Assembly (NCBI GenBank): GCA_959604655.1
Contig: CAUHCL010000060.1
Span: 1 to 12,925 of the forward strand
Direction of reading: 5' to 3'
Source: an uncultured Alistipes sp.
Lineage (GTDB): Bacteria; Bacteroidota; Bacteroidia; Bacteroidales; Rikenellaceae
DNA length: 12,925 nt
The notes under the pieces are model-generated. The model saw only the letters and a list, made by a program, of their open reading frames with translations. It did not search any database and had not been told where the DNA came from. How positions within the stretch are numbered: the first letter of the stretch is position 1; each line of letters opens with the position of its first letter. Shown here in pieces: positions 1 through 7,144 of the stretch. The position numbers were made by a program, and so were the translations under genes.

Positions 1-122
1 CGACATCGCTCGGCGATGTCGGCAGTTCGCCGCCACCCCGCGCGGCGGACTGCTGTCGCATTCCTGCCGCTGTCGGCGAACAGCCTGTTCATCCTCGGCG
101 GCGCAAATCGGTGCGCTATCAT
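1..122 (-). CDS. Possible partial downstream gene (ftsL position), truncated by the window edge
   Basis: A minus-strand reading frame opens with an ATG at 122-120 that overlaps the TGA of rsmH in an ATGA arrangement, and stays open to the left edge (about 40 codons, beginning MIAHRFAPPR). In Bacteroidetes the gene after rsmH is usually ftsL, a small division protein with one membrane helix, and four-base overlaps are typical of translational coupling. The visible residues are Arg/Ala-rich and show no recognisable domain, so the call rests on position only. A second frame starting with ATG at 61-59 (MRQQSAARGG) is also open to the edge and could be the real gene. Low confidence. Confidence 0.25.
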   Translation of the reverse strand, partial: MIAHRFAPPRMNRLFADSGRNATAVRRAGWRRTADIAERC

Positions 123-1033
123 AACTTCACCGCCGCGCGCAGCTTTGCCGAGCGCGAGCGCGGGTTGCGCGCCACTTCCTCGGCCGAGGGTACGACGGCC
201 TTGCGCGTCACCACCTCGAAAGGCGTCGACGGGCGGCCGTAGAAATCGCGCTCCACGTGCCCCTCGAAATTGCCGCTGCGCATGAAATTCTTCACCAGTC
301 GGTCCTCCAGCGAGTGGTAGGATATCACCACCAGCCGCCCGCCCTTTCCGAGCACCTTGAGCGACTGCTCCAGCGCCATCTTCAGCGCCTCCATCTCGCC
401 GTTGACCTCTATGCGCAGGGCTTGGAAGAGCTTGGTTAGGAACTTCGACTCGTCGCGCTTGGGGGTGCACGGAGCCACCGCCGCCACCAGCTGCGAGGTG
501 GTCAGCAGGGGTGCCTGCTCGCGGCTGCGCACGATACATGCCGCGATTTTCCACGTGGTCTCCAGCTCGCCGTAGTCGCGCAGCACGCGGGCCAGCGCGT
601 CGGCGTCGTAGCGGTTCACCACATCGGCCGCCGTGCGTCCTCCGCGGCGGTTCATGCGCATGTCGAGCGGCCCGTCGCCGCGGAACGAGAAGCCCCGCTC
701 CGCCTCGTCGAAGTGGTGCGACGAGACGCCCAGATCGGCCAGAATGCCGTCGGCCCGCTCCACGCCGCGCAGCCGCAGCGCGCCGCGCAGAAAGCGGAAA
801 TTGCTCTCCACATAATGGAAACGCCCGTCGTCGGGGGCGTTGGCGAGCGTGTCGCTGTCCTGGTCGAAGGCGTAGAGCCGCCCCTCGGGCCCGAGCTGCG
901 AGAGTATGCGCCGCGAATGGCCGCCGCCGCCGAAGGTCAGGTCGCAGTAGACGCCCGCGGGATCGATGTCGAGCAGCGCCACCGATTCCTCCAGAAGCAC
1001 GGGCACGTGGTATGTCATAGTGTCGAAAGACAT
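119..1033 (-). CDS. rsmH: 16S rRNA (cytosine(1402)-N(4))-methyltransferase RsmH
   Basis: RsmH (formerly MraW) uses S-adenosylmethionine to methylate N4 of C1402 in 16S rRNA, in the decoding centre of the small subunit. The 304-residue product has the usual length. Family signatures seen are the N-terminal YHVPVLLEE stretch (residues 8-16), the SAM-binding loop DLTFGGGGHS (31-40), DLGVSS (100-105), LDMRM (123-127), FQALRIEVN (203-211) and SYHSLEDR (238-245); the central segment between the SAM motifs is the helical insert. The chosen start gives MSFDTMTYHV; a second ATG five codons in (1018) would also fit. No mraZ is found upstream; the divergent glsA gene lies there instead, so rsmH appears to head the cluster. 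The TGA stop overlaps a downstream ATG. Confidence 0.97.
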   Translation of the reverse strand: MSFDTMTYHVPVLLEESVALLDIDPAGVYCDLTFGGGGHSRRILSQLGPEGRLYAFDQDSDTLANAPDDGRFHYVESNFRFLRGALRLRGVERADGILADLGVSSHHFDEAERGFSFRGDGPLDMRMNRRGGRTAADVVNRYDADALARVLRDYGELETTWKIAACIVRSREQAPLLTTSQLVAAVAPCTPKRDESKFLTKLFQALRIEVNGEMEALKMALEQSLKVLGKGGRLVVISYHSLEDRLVKNFMRSGNFEGHVERDFYGRPSTPFEVVTRKAVVPSAEEVARNPRSRSAKLRAAVKL

Positions 1034-1061
1034 TTTTGTATCTCAAAAGCGTATTTGGGTG

Positions 1062-1069
1062 TAAAGGTA
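1062..1069 (-). promoter_or_regulatory. Putative rsmH promoter -7 box
   Basis: On the minus strand TACCTTTA lies about 28 bases before the rsmH ATG and resembles the Bacteroidetes -7 consensus TAnnTTTG with one mismatch. No clear TTTG -33 box is seen at the usual spacing. A small perfect palindrome, CTGCT-TTT-AGCAG (1070-1082), lies just upstream of the box and could be an operator or a chance hairpin. The 228-bp gap between the divergent rsmH and glsA genes (1034-1261) holds this site, a GC-rich stretch from about 1125, and a 6-bp-stem hairpin at 1191-1205. I see no convincing plus-strand promoter for glsA. Confidence 0.35.
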
Positions 1070-1261
1070 CTGCTTTTAGCAGAAATGTTGCTTATTTCTT
1101 CCGTAATATTTTTCGCTTCCGCGCGGGAGCCGCTCCCCTCCGTCGGCCGTTTCCGCGGTAGGTGCGGACCCGTCGTCGTCGGCCGCGGGGGCGCACCATA
1201 GGTGCGGGCCGCCGATGCGGGCCCCCGCCCGAGGCGGAGCGATATTGAAATTGGGACAGTT

Positions 1262-2083
1262 ATGGAAAGAATCGACATTGCCGAAATTTTGCGCCGCCGC
1301 GCGCCGCGCCTCTCGCGCATGCTGCCCCGTGCGGCCGTCGGATGGCTGCGCGGCGTGCTGCACGAGGCGGAGATCAACTCGTTCCTGCACCGCTTCCGCG
1401 ACGCCGAGCCGCAGCAGGTGCTCGGGGCGTGGCTCGACGAGCTGTGCGTGACCTGCCGCGTCGAGGGACTCGACTCCGTGCCCCTCGGCGGCCGCTATCT
1501 GGTCGTGGCGAACCACCCGTTCGGAGGGTTGGACGGCGTGGCCGCCTGCCACGCCCTCTGCTGCCGCTTCGGCGGGGTGCGGGCCATAGTCAACGATCTG
1601 CTCACCCACATCGGGCCGCTGCGGCCGCTGTGGATACCCGTCAACAAGACGGGCGCGCAGCATCCCGAGTATGCCGCCATACGCGAGCGCGCCTTCGCCT
1701 CCGATCTGCCTGTGCTGACCTTCCCCGCGGGGTTGTGCTCGCGGCGCACGCGGCGCGGGGTGGAGGATCCCGCGTGGCGGGCCTCGTTCGTGCGTCTGGC
1801 CGAGCGCTACGACCGCACCATACTGCCGCTCTACGTCGGCGGCAGCCTCTCCGACCGCTTCTACCGTGCGGCGCGGCTGCGCAAGGCGCTGGGCGTGAAG
1901 TTCAATTTCGAGATGCTGCTGCTCGCCGACGAGATGTTCCGCCAGCGCGGGACCCGCATCGAGATGAGGGTCGGCACGCCCATCCGCCCCGCCGAGCTGC
2001 GGTCGCTGGAGGGCGACGACGAGCGTTGCCGCATGGTGCGGCGGCGGGTCTATGCCCTCGCGCAAAACACTCCCGCCTTATGA
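1262..2083 (+). CDS. glsA: PlsC-like O-acyltransferase, probable glycine-lipid synthase GlsA
   Basis: A 273-residue lysophospholipid-acyltransferase-family protein. The catalytic NHx4D-type motif is seen as NHPFGGLDG (residues 84-92, with His85 and Asp91), and a second conserved block FPAG (154-157) is followed by an Arg-rich stretch. In Bacteroides the equivalent enzyme adds a second acyl chain to the hydroxyl of an N-acyl-(3-hydroxyacyl)-glycine, giving the mature glycine lipid; the membrane is the likely site. The start chosen is ATG 1262; a GTG at 1202 extends the frame but adds a low-complexity, GC-rich leader. The stop codon overlaps the start of the next gene (ATGA, 2080-2083), which indicates translational coupling with the N-acyltransferase that would make its substrate. 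The family call is firm; the lipid product is inferred from the pairing. Confidence 0.78.
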   Translation: MERIDIAEILRRRAPRLSRMLPRAAVGWLRGVLHEAEINSFLHRFRDAEPQQVLGAWLDELCVTCRVEGLDSVPLGGRYLVVANHPFGGLDGVAACHALCCRFGGVRAIVNDLLTHIGPLRPLWIPVNKTGAQHPEYAAIRERAFASDLPVLTFPAGLCSRRTRRGVEDPAWRASFVRLAERYDRTILPLYVGGSLSDRFYRAARLRKALGVKFNFEMLLLADEMFRQRGTRIEMRVGTPIRPAELRSLEGDDERCRMVRRRVYALAQNTPAL

Positions 2084-3015
2084 CGGCTCACCGATCGGCT
2101 TTGCCGCGCGAGTGCGAGGCCGTGGCGCCGCCGCTGCCCCGCGAGGCTCTCGAAGAGGAGCTGGCGGCGCTGCGTCCCCTTGCCGTCGCGGCGCGCGGAG
2201 GCTATCGGCTCTATTCGTTCCGCGCCGCCGAGGCCCCCTCGCTCATGTACGAGACGGGGCGTCTGCGCGAGGCTGCGTTCCGCGGCTCGGGCGGCGGAAC
2301 GGGGCGCGCGGTCGACATCGACGCCGACGACACCGCCCCCGAGGGCTACCGCCAGATAGTGGCGTGGGACCCCCTCCGCCGCGAGATCGCGGGCGGCTAT
2401 CGCTACATAATATGCGGCGAGTGCGACGCGGCCAACATATCGTCGTCGCACTACTTCCGCTTCAGCGACCGTTTCCGCCGCGAATACCTGCCCCGTGCCG
2501 TCGAGCTGGGACGTTCGTTCGTGGCGGGCGGCGGCGTGCGCGGGCAGGGACCGCATCCGCTCTTCGCCATGGAGTCGCTGTGGCGCGGGCTGGGCCGTGT
2601 GGTGGCCTCGCGTCCCGAGGTGCGCTATCTGTTCGGCAAGGTGACCGTCTATCCGCACTACGACGCCGAGGCGCGGCGCCTGCTCATGACCTTCCTGCAT
2701 ACGTTCTTCGGCTCCGACGCGCCGCTGTTGCAGGCCTTCGAGCCGGCCGAGCAGCCTCTCGCCGAGGGGGTGTTCGACGCGCCGACCTATGCCGAAAACT
2801 ACGGCCGCCTGCTGCGGCTCCTGCGCGCTCGGGGCGAGGGCATCCCGCCCATGATACACGCCTACATGAGGCTGTGCCCGTCGATGCGGGTGTTCGACAC
2901 TGCGGTCAACCGCGACTTCGGCGACGCCTACGAGACGGCCGTGCTGTTGCCCGTGGGCGGCATACGCGCCGACAAGCGGAGGAAATACCTCGAAAAAACC
3001 TCCGTCGCGCCCTAA
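2080..3015 (+). CDS. glsB: GNAT-family N-acyltransferase, probable glycine N-acyltransferase GlsB
   Basis: A 311-residue protein of the OlsB-like/hemolysin-type acyl-ACP-dependent N-acyltransferase group. The hallmark is the YETGRLREAAFR segment (57-68) followed by a Gly-rich turn GSGGGTG (69-75) and an acidic VDIDADD stretch (78-84). Next come a core strand with IVAWDPLRREIAGGYRY (93-109) and a downstream FAMESLWRG (162-170). In Bacteroides the GlsB homologue links a 3-hydroxy fatty acid to the amino group of glycine, the first step to glycine (and flavolipin-type) lipids. ATG 2080 overlaps the glsA stop by four bases. The first roughly 35 residues are Ala/Arg/Pro-rich and less conserved-looking. 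A related specificity (ornithine, serine-glycine) cannot be excluded from sequence alone. Confidence 0.78.
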   Translation: MTAHRSALPRECEAVAPPLPREALEEELAALRPLAVAARGGYRLYSFRAAEAPSLMYETGRLREAAFRGSGGGTGRAVDIDADDTAPEGYRQIVAWDPLRREIAGGYRYIICGECDAANISSSHYFRFSDRFRREYLPRAVELGRSFVAGGGVRGQGPHPLFAMESLWRGLGRVVASRPEVRYLFGKVTVYPHYDAEARRLLMTFLHTFFGSDAPLLQAFEPAEQPLAEGVFDAPTYAENYGRLLRLLRARGEGIPPMIHAYMRLCPSMRVFDTAVNRDFGDAYETAVLLPVGGIRADKRRKYLEKTSVAP

Positions 3016-3030
3016 AAGTGACGGCGGATT

Positions 3031-3062
3031 TTTGGCAGTGTGCGTTTTTATGCCTATCTTTG
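3031..3062 (+). promoter_or_regulatory. guaB promoter, Bacteroidetes type
   Basis: A full match to the Bacteroidetes housekeeping promoter: TTTG (3031-3034), 20-base spacer, TATCTTTG (3055-3062). Transcription would start a few bases later, leaving a leader of roughly 15 bases before the ATG at 3085, too short for a riboswitch. It lies only 15 bases after the glsB stop, so guaB and guaA can be expressed independently of glsAB. No hairpin terminator separates the two units. Confidence 0.8.
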
Positions 3063-3084
3063 TGCGCAACAAAAACCCAAGATT

Positions 3085-4557
3085 ATGTCGTTCATAGATG
3101 AAAGGGTAGAGTCGACAGGGTTGACTTTCGACGATGTGTTGCTCGTACCCGCCTATTCTGAAGTGTTGCCGCGAACAGTCTCTACCGAGACCCATTTTTC
3201 GCGAAATATCAAACTTAACATACCTATCGTGTCGGCCGCAATGGATACGGTTACCGAGGCTCCGCTGGCCATAGCCCTCGCCCGCGAAGGCGGCATAGGA
3301 GTCATTCACAAGAACATGTCGATCGCCGAGCAGGCGGCCCACGTGCGCCGTGTGAAGAGGGCCGAGAACGGCATGATATACGATCCCATCACCATCACCC
3401 GCGAACAGACCGTGGGCGACGCGCTCAAGCTCATGCACGACAACAAGATCGGCGGCATACCCGTGATCGACGCCGACAACCGTCTGATCGGCATCGTCAC
3501 CAACCGCGACCTGCGTTTCCAGCGCGACATGAACCGCGCCATCGACGAGGTGATGACCAAGGAGAACATCATCACCACCCACAGCACCGAGCTGGAGAAG
3601 GCGTCGGAGATCCTGCTGCGCAACAAGATCGAGAAGCTGCCCGTGGTGGACGACCACGGCAAGCTCATAGGTCTTATCACCTATAAGGACATAACCAAGG
3701 TGCAGGACCACCCCAACGCCTGCAAGGATTCGAAAGGACGTCTGCGCGTGGCGGCGGGAATAGGCATCACCCCCGATGCCCTCGACCGCGTGAAGGCCCT
3801 CATGGCCGAGAGCGTCGACGCCGTGGTGCTCGATTCGGCCCACGGACACTCGAAGAACGTGGTGGACATGCTCCGAAAGATCAAGAGCCAGTACCCCGAG
3901 CTGGACGTGGTGGTGGGTAACATCGCCACGGCCGAGGCGGCCCGCTATCTGGTCGAGGCGGGAGCCGACGGCATCAAGGTGGGCATCGGCCCGGGCTCGA
4001 TCTGCACCACGCGCATCATCGCGGGCGTGGGCGTGCCCCAACTTACGGCCATCTTCGAGGCCTCGAACGCCATCAAGGGCAGCGGCATCCCCGTCATAGC
4101 CGATGGCGGCCTGCGCTACTCGGGCGACTGCGTGAAGGCTCTGGCCGCGGGCGGCGACTGCGTGATGATCGGTTCGATGTTCGCGGGCACCGAGGAATCG
4201 CCCGGCGAGACGATCATCTACAACGGCCGTAAATTCAAGACATACCGCGGCATGGGTTCGATCGACGCCATGAAGGCGGGATCGAAGGACCGCTATTTCC
4301 AGGGCGAGGAAAAGAACGACATGAAGCTGGTGCCCGAGGGAATCGTGGGCCGCGTGCCGTTCAAGGGCTCGCTCAGCGAGACGGTATACCAGCTCGTGGG
4401 CGGTATCCGTGCGGGAATGGGTTACTGCGGCGCCAAGGACATGGCCGCATTGCAGAAGGCCCGCTTCGTGCGCATCACGTCGAACGGCGTGGTGGAGAAC
4501 CATCCCCACGACATCACCATCACCCGCGAGACGCCCAACTACTCGCGCGGGGAGTAA
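3085..4557 (+). CDS. guaB: Inosine-5'-monophosphate dehydrogenase
   Basis: IMPDH oxidises IMP to XMP with NAD+, the committed step of guanine nucleotide synthesis in the cytoplasm; GuaA, encoded next, aminates XMP to GMP. The 490-residue product has full family length. It has the N-terminal TFDDVLLVPAYS (14-25), paired CBS domains at about 98-150 and 158-210 (the regulatory Bateman module), and the catalytic loop GPGSICTTR (302-310) with nucleophile Cys307. Further downstream are the phosphate-binding IADGGLRYSGD (338-348), the mobile-flap SKDRYFQ (400-406) and GMGYCGA (444-450). The start ATG 3085 begins MSFIDERVES and sits just after a strong promoter; an upstream in-frame ATG at 3040 lies within that promoter and is rejected. 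The gap to guaA is 43 bases, so the pair is likely one operon. Confidence 0.98.
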   Translation: MSFIDERVESTGLTFDDVLLVPAYSEVLPRTVSTETHFSRNIKLNIPIVSAAMDTVTEAPLAIALAREGGIGVIHKNMSIAEQAAHVRRVKRAENGMIYDPITITREQTVGDALKLMHDNKIGGIPVIDADNRLIGIVTNRDLRFQRDMNRAIDEVMTKENIITTHSTELEKASEILLRNKIEKLPVVDDHGKLIGLITYKDITKVQDHPNACKDSKGRLRVAAGIGITPDALDRVKALMAESVDAVVLDSAHGHSKNVVDMLRKIKSQYPELDVVVGNIATAEAARYLVEAGADGIKVGIGPGSICTTRIIAGVGVPQLTAIFEASNAIKGSGIPVIADGGLRYSGDCVKALAAGGDCVMIGSMFAGTEESPGETIIYNGRKFKTYRGMGSIDAMKAGSKDRYFQGEEKNDMKLVPEGIVGRVPFKGSLSETVYQLVGGIRAGMGYCGAKDMAALQKARFVRITSNGVVENHPHDITITRETPNYSRGE

Positions 4558-4600
4558 GGCCCCGCAGCGGATGATTCCCGAAAAAACATTTTAAGGCATT

Positions 4601-6130
4601 ATGACTGAAAAAATATTGATCATAGACTTCGGTTCGCAGTACACGCAGCTCATAGCGCGGCGCGTGCGCGAACTCAACGTCTATTGCGAGATCCATCCCT
4701 TCAATCACCTGCCCGAGATCGACGAGTCGATAAAGGGCGTGATAATGTCGGGAAGTCCCTTCTCGGTGCGCGACGCGCAGGCTCCGCGTATCGATTTGGG
4801 GCCGATCAAGGGTCGGCTGCCGCTGCTGGGCGTATGCTACGGTGCGCAGTATCTGGCCCACTTCTTCGGCGGCGAGGTGAGTCCCGCCCCCAGCCGCGAG
4901 TACGGCCGCGCCATGCTCACGGTGAAGCGTGCCGACGATCCCCTGATGAAGGATCTGCCGCAGCGCACGCAGGTGTGGATGTCGCACGGCGACACCATCA
5001 CGCGCATCCCCGAGGGTTACGAGTCGATAGCCTCCACCGACGACGTGGAGCTGGCCGCATACCGCATCGCGGGCGAGCCGACGTGGGCCATACAGTTCCA
5101 TCCCGAGGTGTACCACTCGACCGACGGCAAACAGCTCTTGAAGAACTTCGTCGTGGGCATCTGCGGCTGCGCGCAGTCGTGGACCTCGGAGAGCTTCGTG
5201 GAGAGCACCGTGGCCGAGCTGAAGGCCAAGCTGGGCGACGACAAGGTCGTGCTGGGTCTTTCGGGCGGCGTGGATTCGTCGGTCGCGGCCGTGCTGCTGC
5301 ACCGCGCCATAGGCCGTAATCTCTACTGCATATTCGTGGATTCGGGCCTGCTGCGCCGCAACGAGTTCGAGGACGTGCTCGAATCGTACAAGGGCATGGG
5401 GCTCAACGTGAAGGGCGTGAAGGCCGCCGACAAGTTCCTGGGCGATCTGGCGGGCGTGACCGACCCCGAGCAGAAGCGCAAGATCATCGGCCGCGACTTC
5501 GTGGAGGTGTTCAACGAGGAAGCCTGCCGCATCGAGGATGTGAAGTGGCTGGCTCAGGGCACCATCTATCCCGACGTGGTGGAGTCGGCGTCGGTGAACG
5601 GTCCCGCCGCGAAGATCAAGTCGCACCACAACGTGGGCGGACTGCCCGAACACATGCACCTGAAGATCGTGGAGCCTCTGCGCCTGCTCTTCAAGGACGA
5701 GGTGCGCCGCGTGGGCCGCACGCTGGGCATAAGCGACATGCTCATAGGCCGCCATCCGTTCCCGGGCCCGGGTCTTGCGATCCGCGTGCTGGGCGAGGTG
5801 ACGCCCGAGAAGGTGGAGGTGTTGCAGAAGGCCGACAAGATATTCATCGACATGCTGCGCGAAGCGGGCCTCTACGACGAGGTATGGCAGGCGGGCGTGA
5901 TGCTGCTGCCCGTGCAGAGCGTGGGCGTGATGGGCGACGAACGCACCTACGAGAGCTGCGTGGCCCTGCGCGCCGTGACATCCACCGACGGCATGACCGC
6001 CGACTGGGTGCACCTGCCCTACGAGTTCCTGGCCAAGGTGTCGAACGAGATCATAAACAAGGTGAGCGGGGTGAACCGCGTAGTGTACGACATCTCGTCG
6101 AAACCGCCCGCAACCATCGAGTGGGAGTAA
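4601..6130 (+). CDS. guaA: GMP synthase (glutamine-hydrolysing)
   Basis: GuaA converts XMP to GMP using ATP and ammonia released from glutamine, directly after GuaB. The 509-residue protein has a class I glutamine amidotransferase domain with the triad Cys79 (GVCYG), His167 and Glu169 (FHPEV). Next come the ATP-pyrophosphatase domain with P-loop SGGVDSS (221-227) and the C-terminal dimerisation domain with HPFPGPGLAIRVLGE and the terminal SKPPATIEWE. The gene is intact, but its last 23 bases, stop codon included, are repeated perfectly at 8296-8318, bracketing an AT-rich restriction-modification insert. The 3' end of guaA is a known recurrent integration target for genomic islands in several phyla. 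The insert has moved the probable original terminator 2.2 kb away. Confidence 0.98.
   Translation: MTEKILIIDFGSQYTQLIARRVRELNVYCEIHPFNHLPEIDESIKGVIMSGSPFSVRDAQAPRIDLGPIKGRLPLLGVCYGAQYLAHFFGGEVSPAPSREYGRAMLTVKRADDPLMKDLPQRTQVWMSHGDTITRIPEGYESIASTDDVELAAYRIAGEPTWAIQFHPEVYHSTDGKQLLKNFVVGICGCAQSWTSESFVESTVAELKAKLGDDKVVLGLSGGVDSSVAAVLLHRAIGRNLYCIFVDSGLLRRNEFEDVLESYKGMGLNVKGVKAADKFLGDLAGVTDPEQKRKIIGRDFVEVFNEEACRIEDVKWLAQGTIYPDVVESASVNGPAAKIKSHHNVGGLPEHMHLKIVEPLRLLFKDEVRRVGRTLGISDMLIGRHPFPGPGLAIRVLGEVTPEKVEVLQKADKIFIDMLREAGLYDEVWQAGVMLLPVQSVGVMGDERTYESCVALRAVTSTDGMTADWVHLPYEFLAKVSNEIINKVSGVNRVVYDISSKPPATIEWE
6108..6130 (+). repeat. Left direct repeat (attL-like), 23 bp, within the guaA 3' end
   Basis: A perfect 23-bp copy of the right repeat, beginning CCGCAACC and ending GGGAGTAA, so it covers the last seven codons of guaA including the stop. 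Flanking bases differ (C versus T before, T versus G after), so the repeat length is exactly 23. A short inverted repeat TCGAG-N10-CTCGA (6117-6121 and 6132-6136) straddles its right edge and may mark a recombinase core site. Confidence 0.9.
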
Positions 6131-6163
6131 TCTCGAATAATATAGACGTAATTATTTATAATG

Positions 6164-6202
6164 CAGTCGTTCGGATCCTTTGCTTGAGGATTTGAACGAC
6201 TG
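6164..6202 (+). terminator. Stem-loop at the island's left end, possible weak terminator
   Basis: A 16-bp stem (6164-6179 with 6187-6202, two adjacent G-U pairs, otherwise fully paired) with a 7-base loop lies 33 bases after the guaA stop, within the insert. The outer nine pairs are CAGTCGTTC against GAACGACTG. It is followed by TTATTAGC, a poor T-tract, so intrinsic termination may be inefficient. It might instead be a protein-binding or structured site belonging to the element's end. It is the only candidate for stopping guaA transcription before the restriction gene. Confidence 0.45.
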
Positions 6203-6238
6203 TTATTAGCATAATTGCGTAATAAAGGTATCTAATAA

Positions 6239-6262
6239 GCACCCTAAATTGTACCCCGCAAA
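6239..6262 (+). repeat. Paired ACCC repeats, left end (possible integrase arm-type sites)
   Basis: Two related units in the same orientation, GCACCCTAAA (6239-6248) and GTACCCCGCAAA (6251-6262), have their ACCC cores 12 bp apart. A similar pair lies at 8247-8268 near the right end, also in the same orientation and 11 bp apart. Short direct repeats near both ends of a site-specifically integrated element, inside the att repeats, are what arm-type sites of tyrosine recombinases look like. They overlap the likely -33 region of the restriction gene promoter. Function is inference. Confidence 0.45.
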
Positions 6263-6277
6263 TTTTTCGTATTTTTG
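6248..6277 (+). promoter_or_regulatory. Putative promoter of the restriction endonuclease gene
   Basis: ATTG (6248-6251), an 18-base spacer and TATTTTTG (6270-6277) approximate the Bacteroidetes promoter TTTG-N19-21-TAnnTTTG. The predicted start would leave a leader of about 15 bases before the ATG at 6299. There is no Shine-Dalgarno sequence, only an A/T-rich run, as is usual in this phylum. A host-type promoter suggests the cassette is adapted to Bacteroidetes. Confidence 0.55.
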
Positions 6278-6298
6278 CATCAATCATAATTAAAAATT

Positions 6299-7132
6299 AT
6301 GGCAAAAAAGAACCAATCTAAAAGACTAACCCAACAACATAAAATCTCTCACGGTGTCGTTGGGATATTTGGTAAAGAAGCAAAACTGCATGACATGACA
6401 GTCGGGCAAGTATCGCATTTGGTTCTAAGCCAACTTAAAACAGATTTTCCTAAATTATCATTTAGATATAGAGATAATATTCACAAGGAAGAAATTAATT
6501 TGGCACTACGGAAAGTTGACAATGAGTTGGGCCAAACACTATTTGTGTCTAATTCCAGCATTCTTCCTGATGGTGGTATAATAGAGGTCAAAGATGATTA
6601 CGATGAATGGCGTGTCATTTTGGTTTCTGAAGCTAAACATCAAGGAAAAGATATAGAAAATATACTGGCTGGAAAATTAGTTGGGAAAAATAATGACCAA
6701 GATTTAATGGCCGCAGGAAATGCTATTGAGAGGTCGCACAAAAATATTTCGGAAATAGCAAATTTCATGTTAGGAGAATCTCACTTCCCATATGTGCTTT
6801 TCCTTGAGGGCTCTAATTTTTTGACGGAAACAATTAGTATTACTCGGCCTGATGGACGAGTGGTTGTCCTTGAATATAATTCTGGTATGCTTAATAGATT
6901 AGATCGTCTAACGGCAGCAAATTATGGATTACCTATAAATACAAATTTATGTAAAAATAGATTCGTTCACCATAAGGACAAAACTATAATGCTCCAAGCG
7001 GCATCTATTTACACGCAAGGTAATGGAGAGCGATGGGCAATAGGGCAGATGTTCAATATCATGTTAGAAATTGCTAAGACATCTATACAGGTCATATATA
7101 GTGATTTATTCTATCAAGTTCAGAATAAGTAA
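6299..7132 (+). CDS. Type II restriction endonuclease, EcoRI homologue (predicted GAATTC specificity)
   Basis: This 277-residue protein aligns with EcoRI, as I recall its sequence, almost without gaps and over the full identical length. The PD-(D/E)xK catalytic residues fall at the EcoRI numbers: Asp91 (in PDGG), Glu111 and Lys113 (in SEAKHQGKD). The recognition segment DLMAAGNAIERSHK has Met137, Asn141, Ala142 and Arg145 as in EcoRI, and RLDRLTAANYG keeps Arg200 and Arg203. Long blocks such as ISEIANFML, FPYVLFLEGSNFLTE and MLQAASIYTQG are unchanged or nearly so, while the C-terminal 30 residues diverge most. EcoRI cuts unmethylated G^AATTC as a dimer. The gene is AT-rich compared with guaA, precedes its methyltransferase by 12 bases, and has no C (controller) gene. 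It appears intact. The specificity is inferred from residue conservation. Confidence 0.95.
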   Translation: MAKKNQSKRLTQQHKISHGVVGIFGKEAKLHDMTVGQVSHLVLSQLKTDFPKLSFRYRDNIHKEEINLALRKVDNELGQTLFVSNSSILPDGGIIEVKDDYDEWRVILVSEAKHQGKDIENILAGKLVGKNNDQDLMAAGNAIERSHKNISEIANFMLGESHFPYVLFLEGSNFLTETISITRPDGRVVVLEYNSGMLNRLDRLTAANYGLPINTNLCKNRFVHHKDKTIMLQAASIYTQGNGERWAIGQMFNIMLEIAKTSIQVIYSDLFYQVQNK

Positions 7133-7144
7133 AGCTACCTGTTT

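Noticed and set aside
1..21. Perfect hairpin CGACATCGC-TCG-GCGATGTCG at the left edge
   Set aside because: It lies where a coding frame probably continues and is followed by no T-tract; without flanking sequence its role cannot be judged.
1202..1261. GTG start giving 20 extra residues for GlsA
   Set aside because: The added residues are low-complexity and the ATG at 1262 gives a family-like beginning.
3040..3084. Upstream in-frame ATG that would lengthen GuaB by 15 residues
   Set aside because: It falls within the promoter (before the TATCTTTG box), and the extra residues do not resemble IMPDH; ATG 3085 gives the family N-terminus.
2050..4557. Very long minus-strand open frame opposite glsB and guaB, and other long antisense frames (for example 4520-6013, 8445-9815, 9616-11385)
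   Set aside because: They lie opposite recognised genes, are rich in His/Arg/Val/Leu as expected from codon-biased GC-rich antisense, and show no domain. They are shadows.
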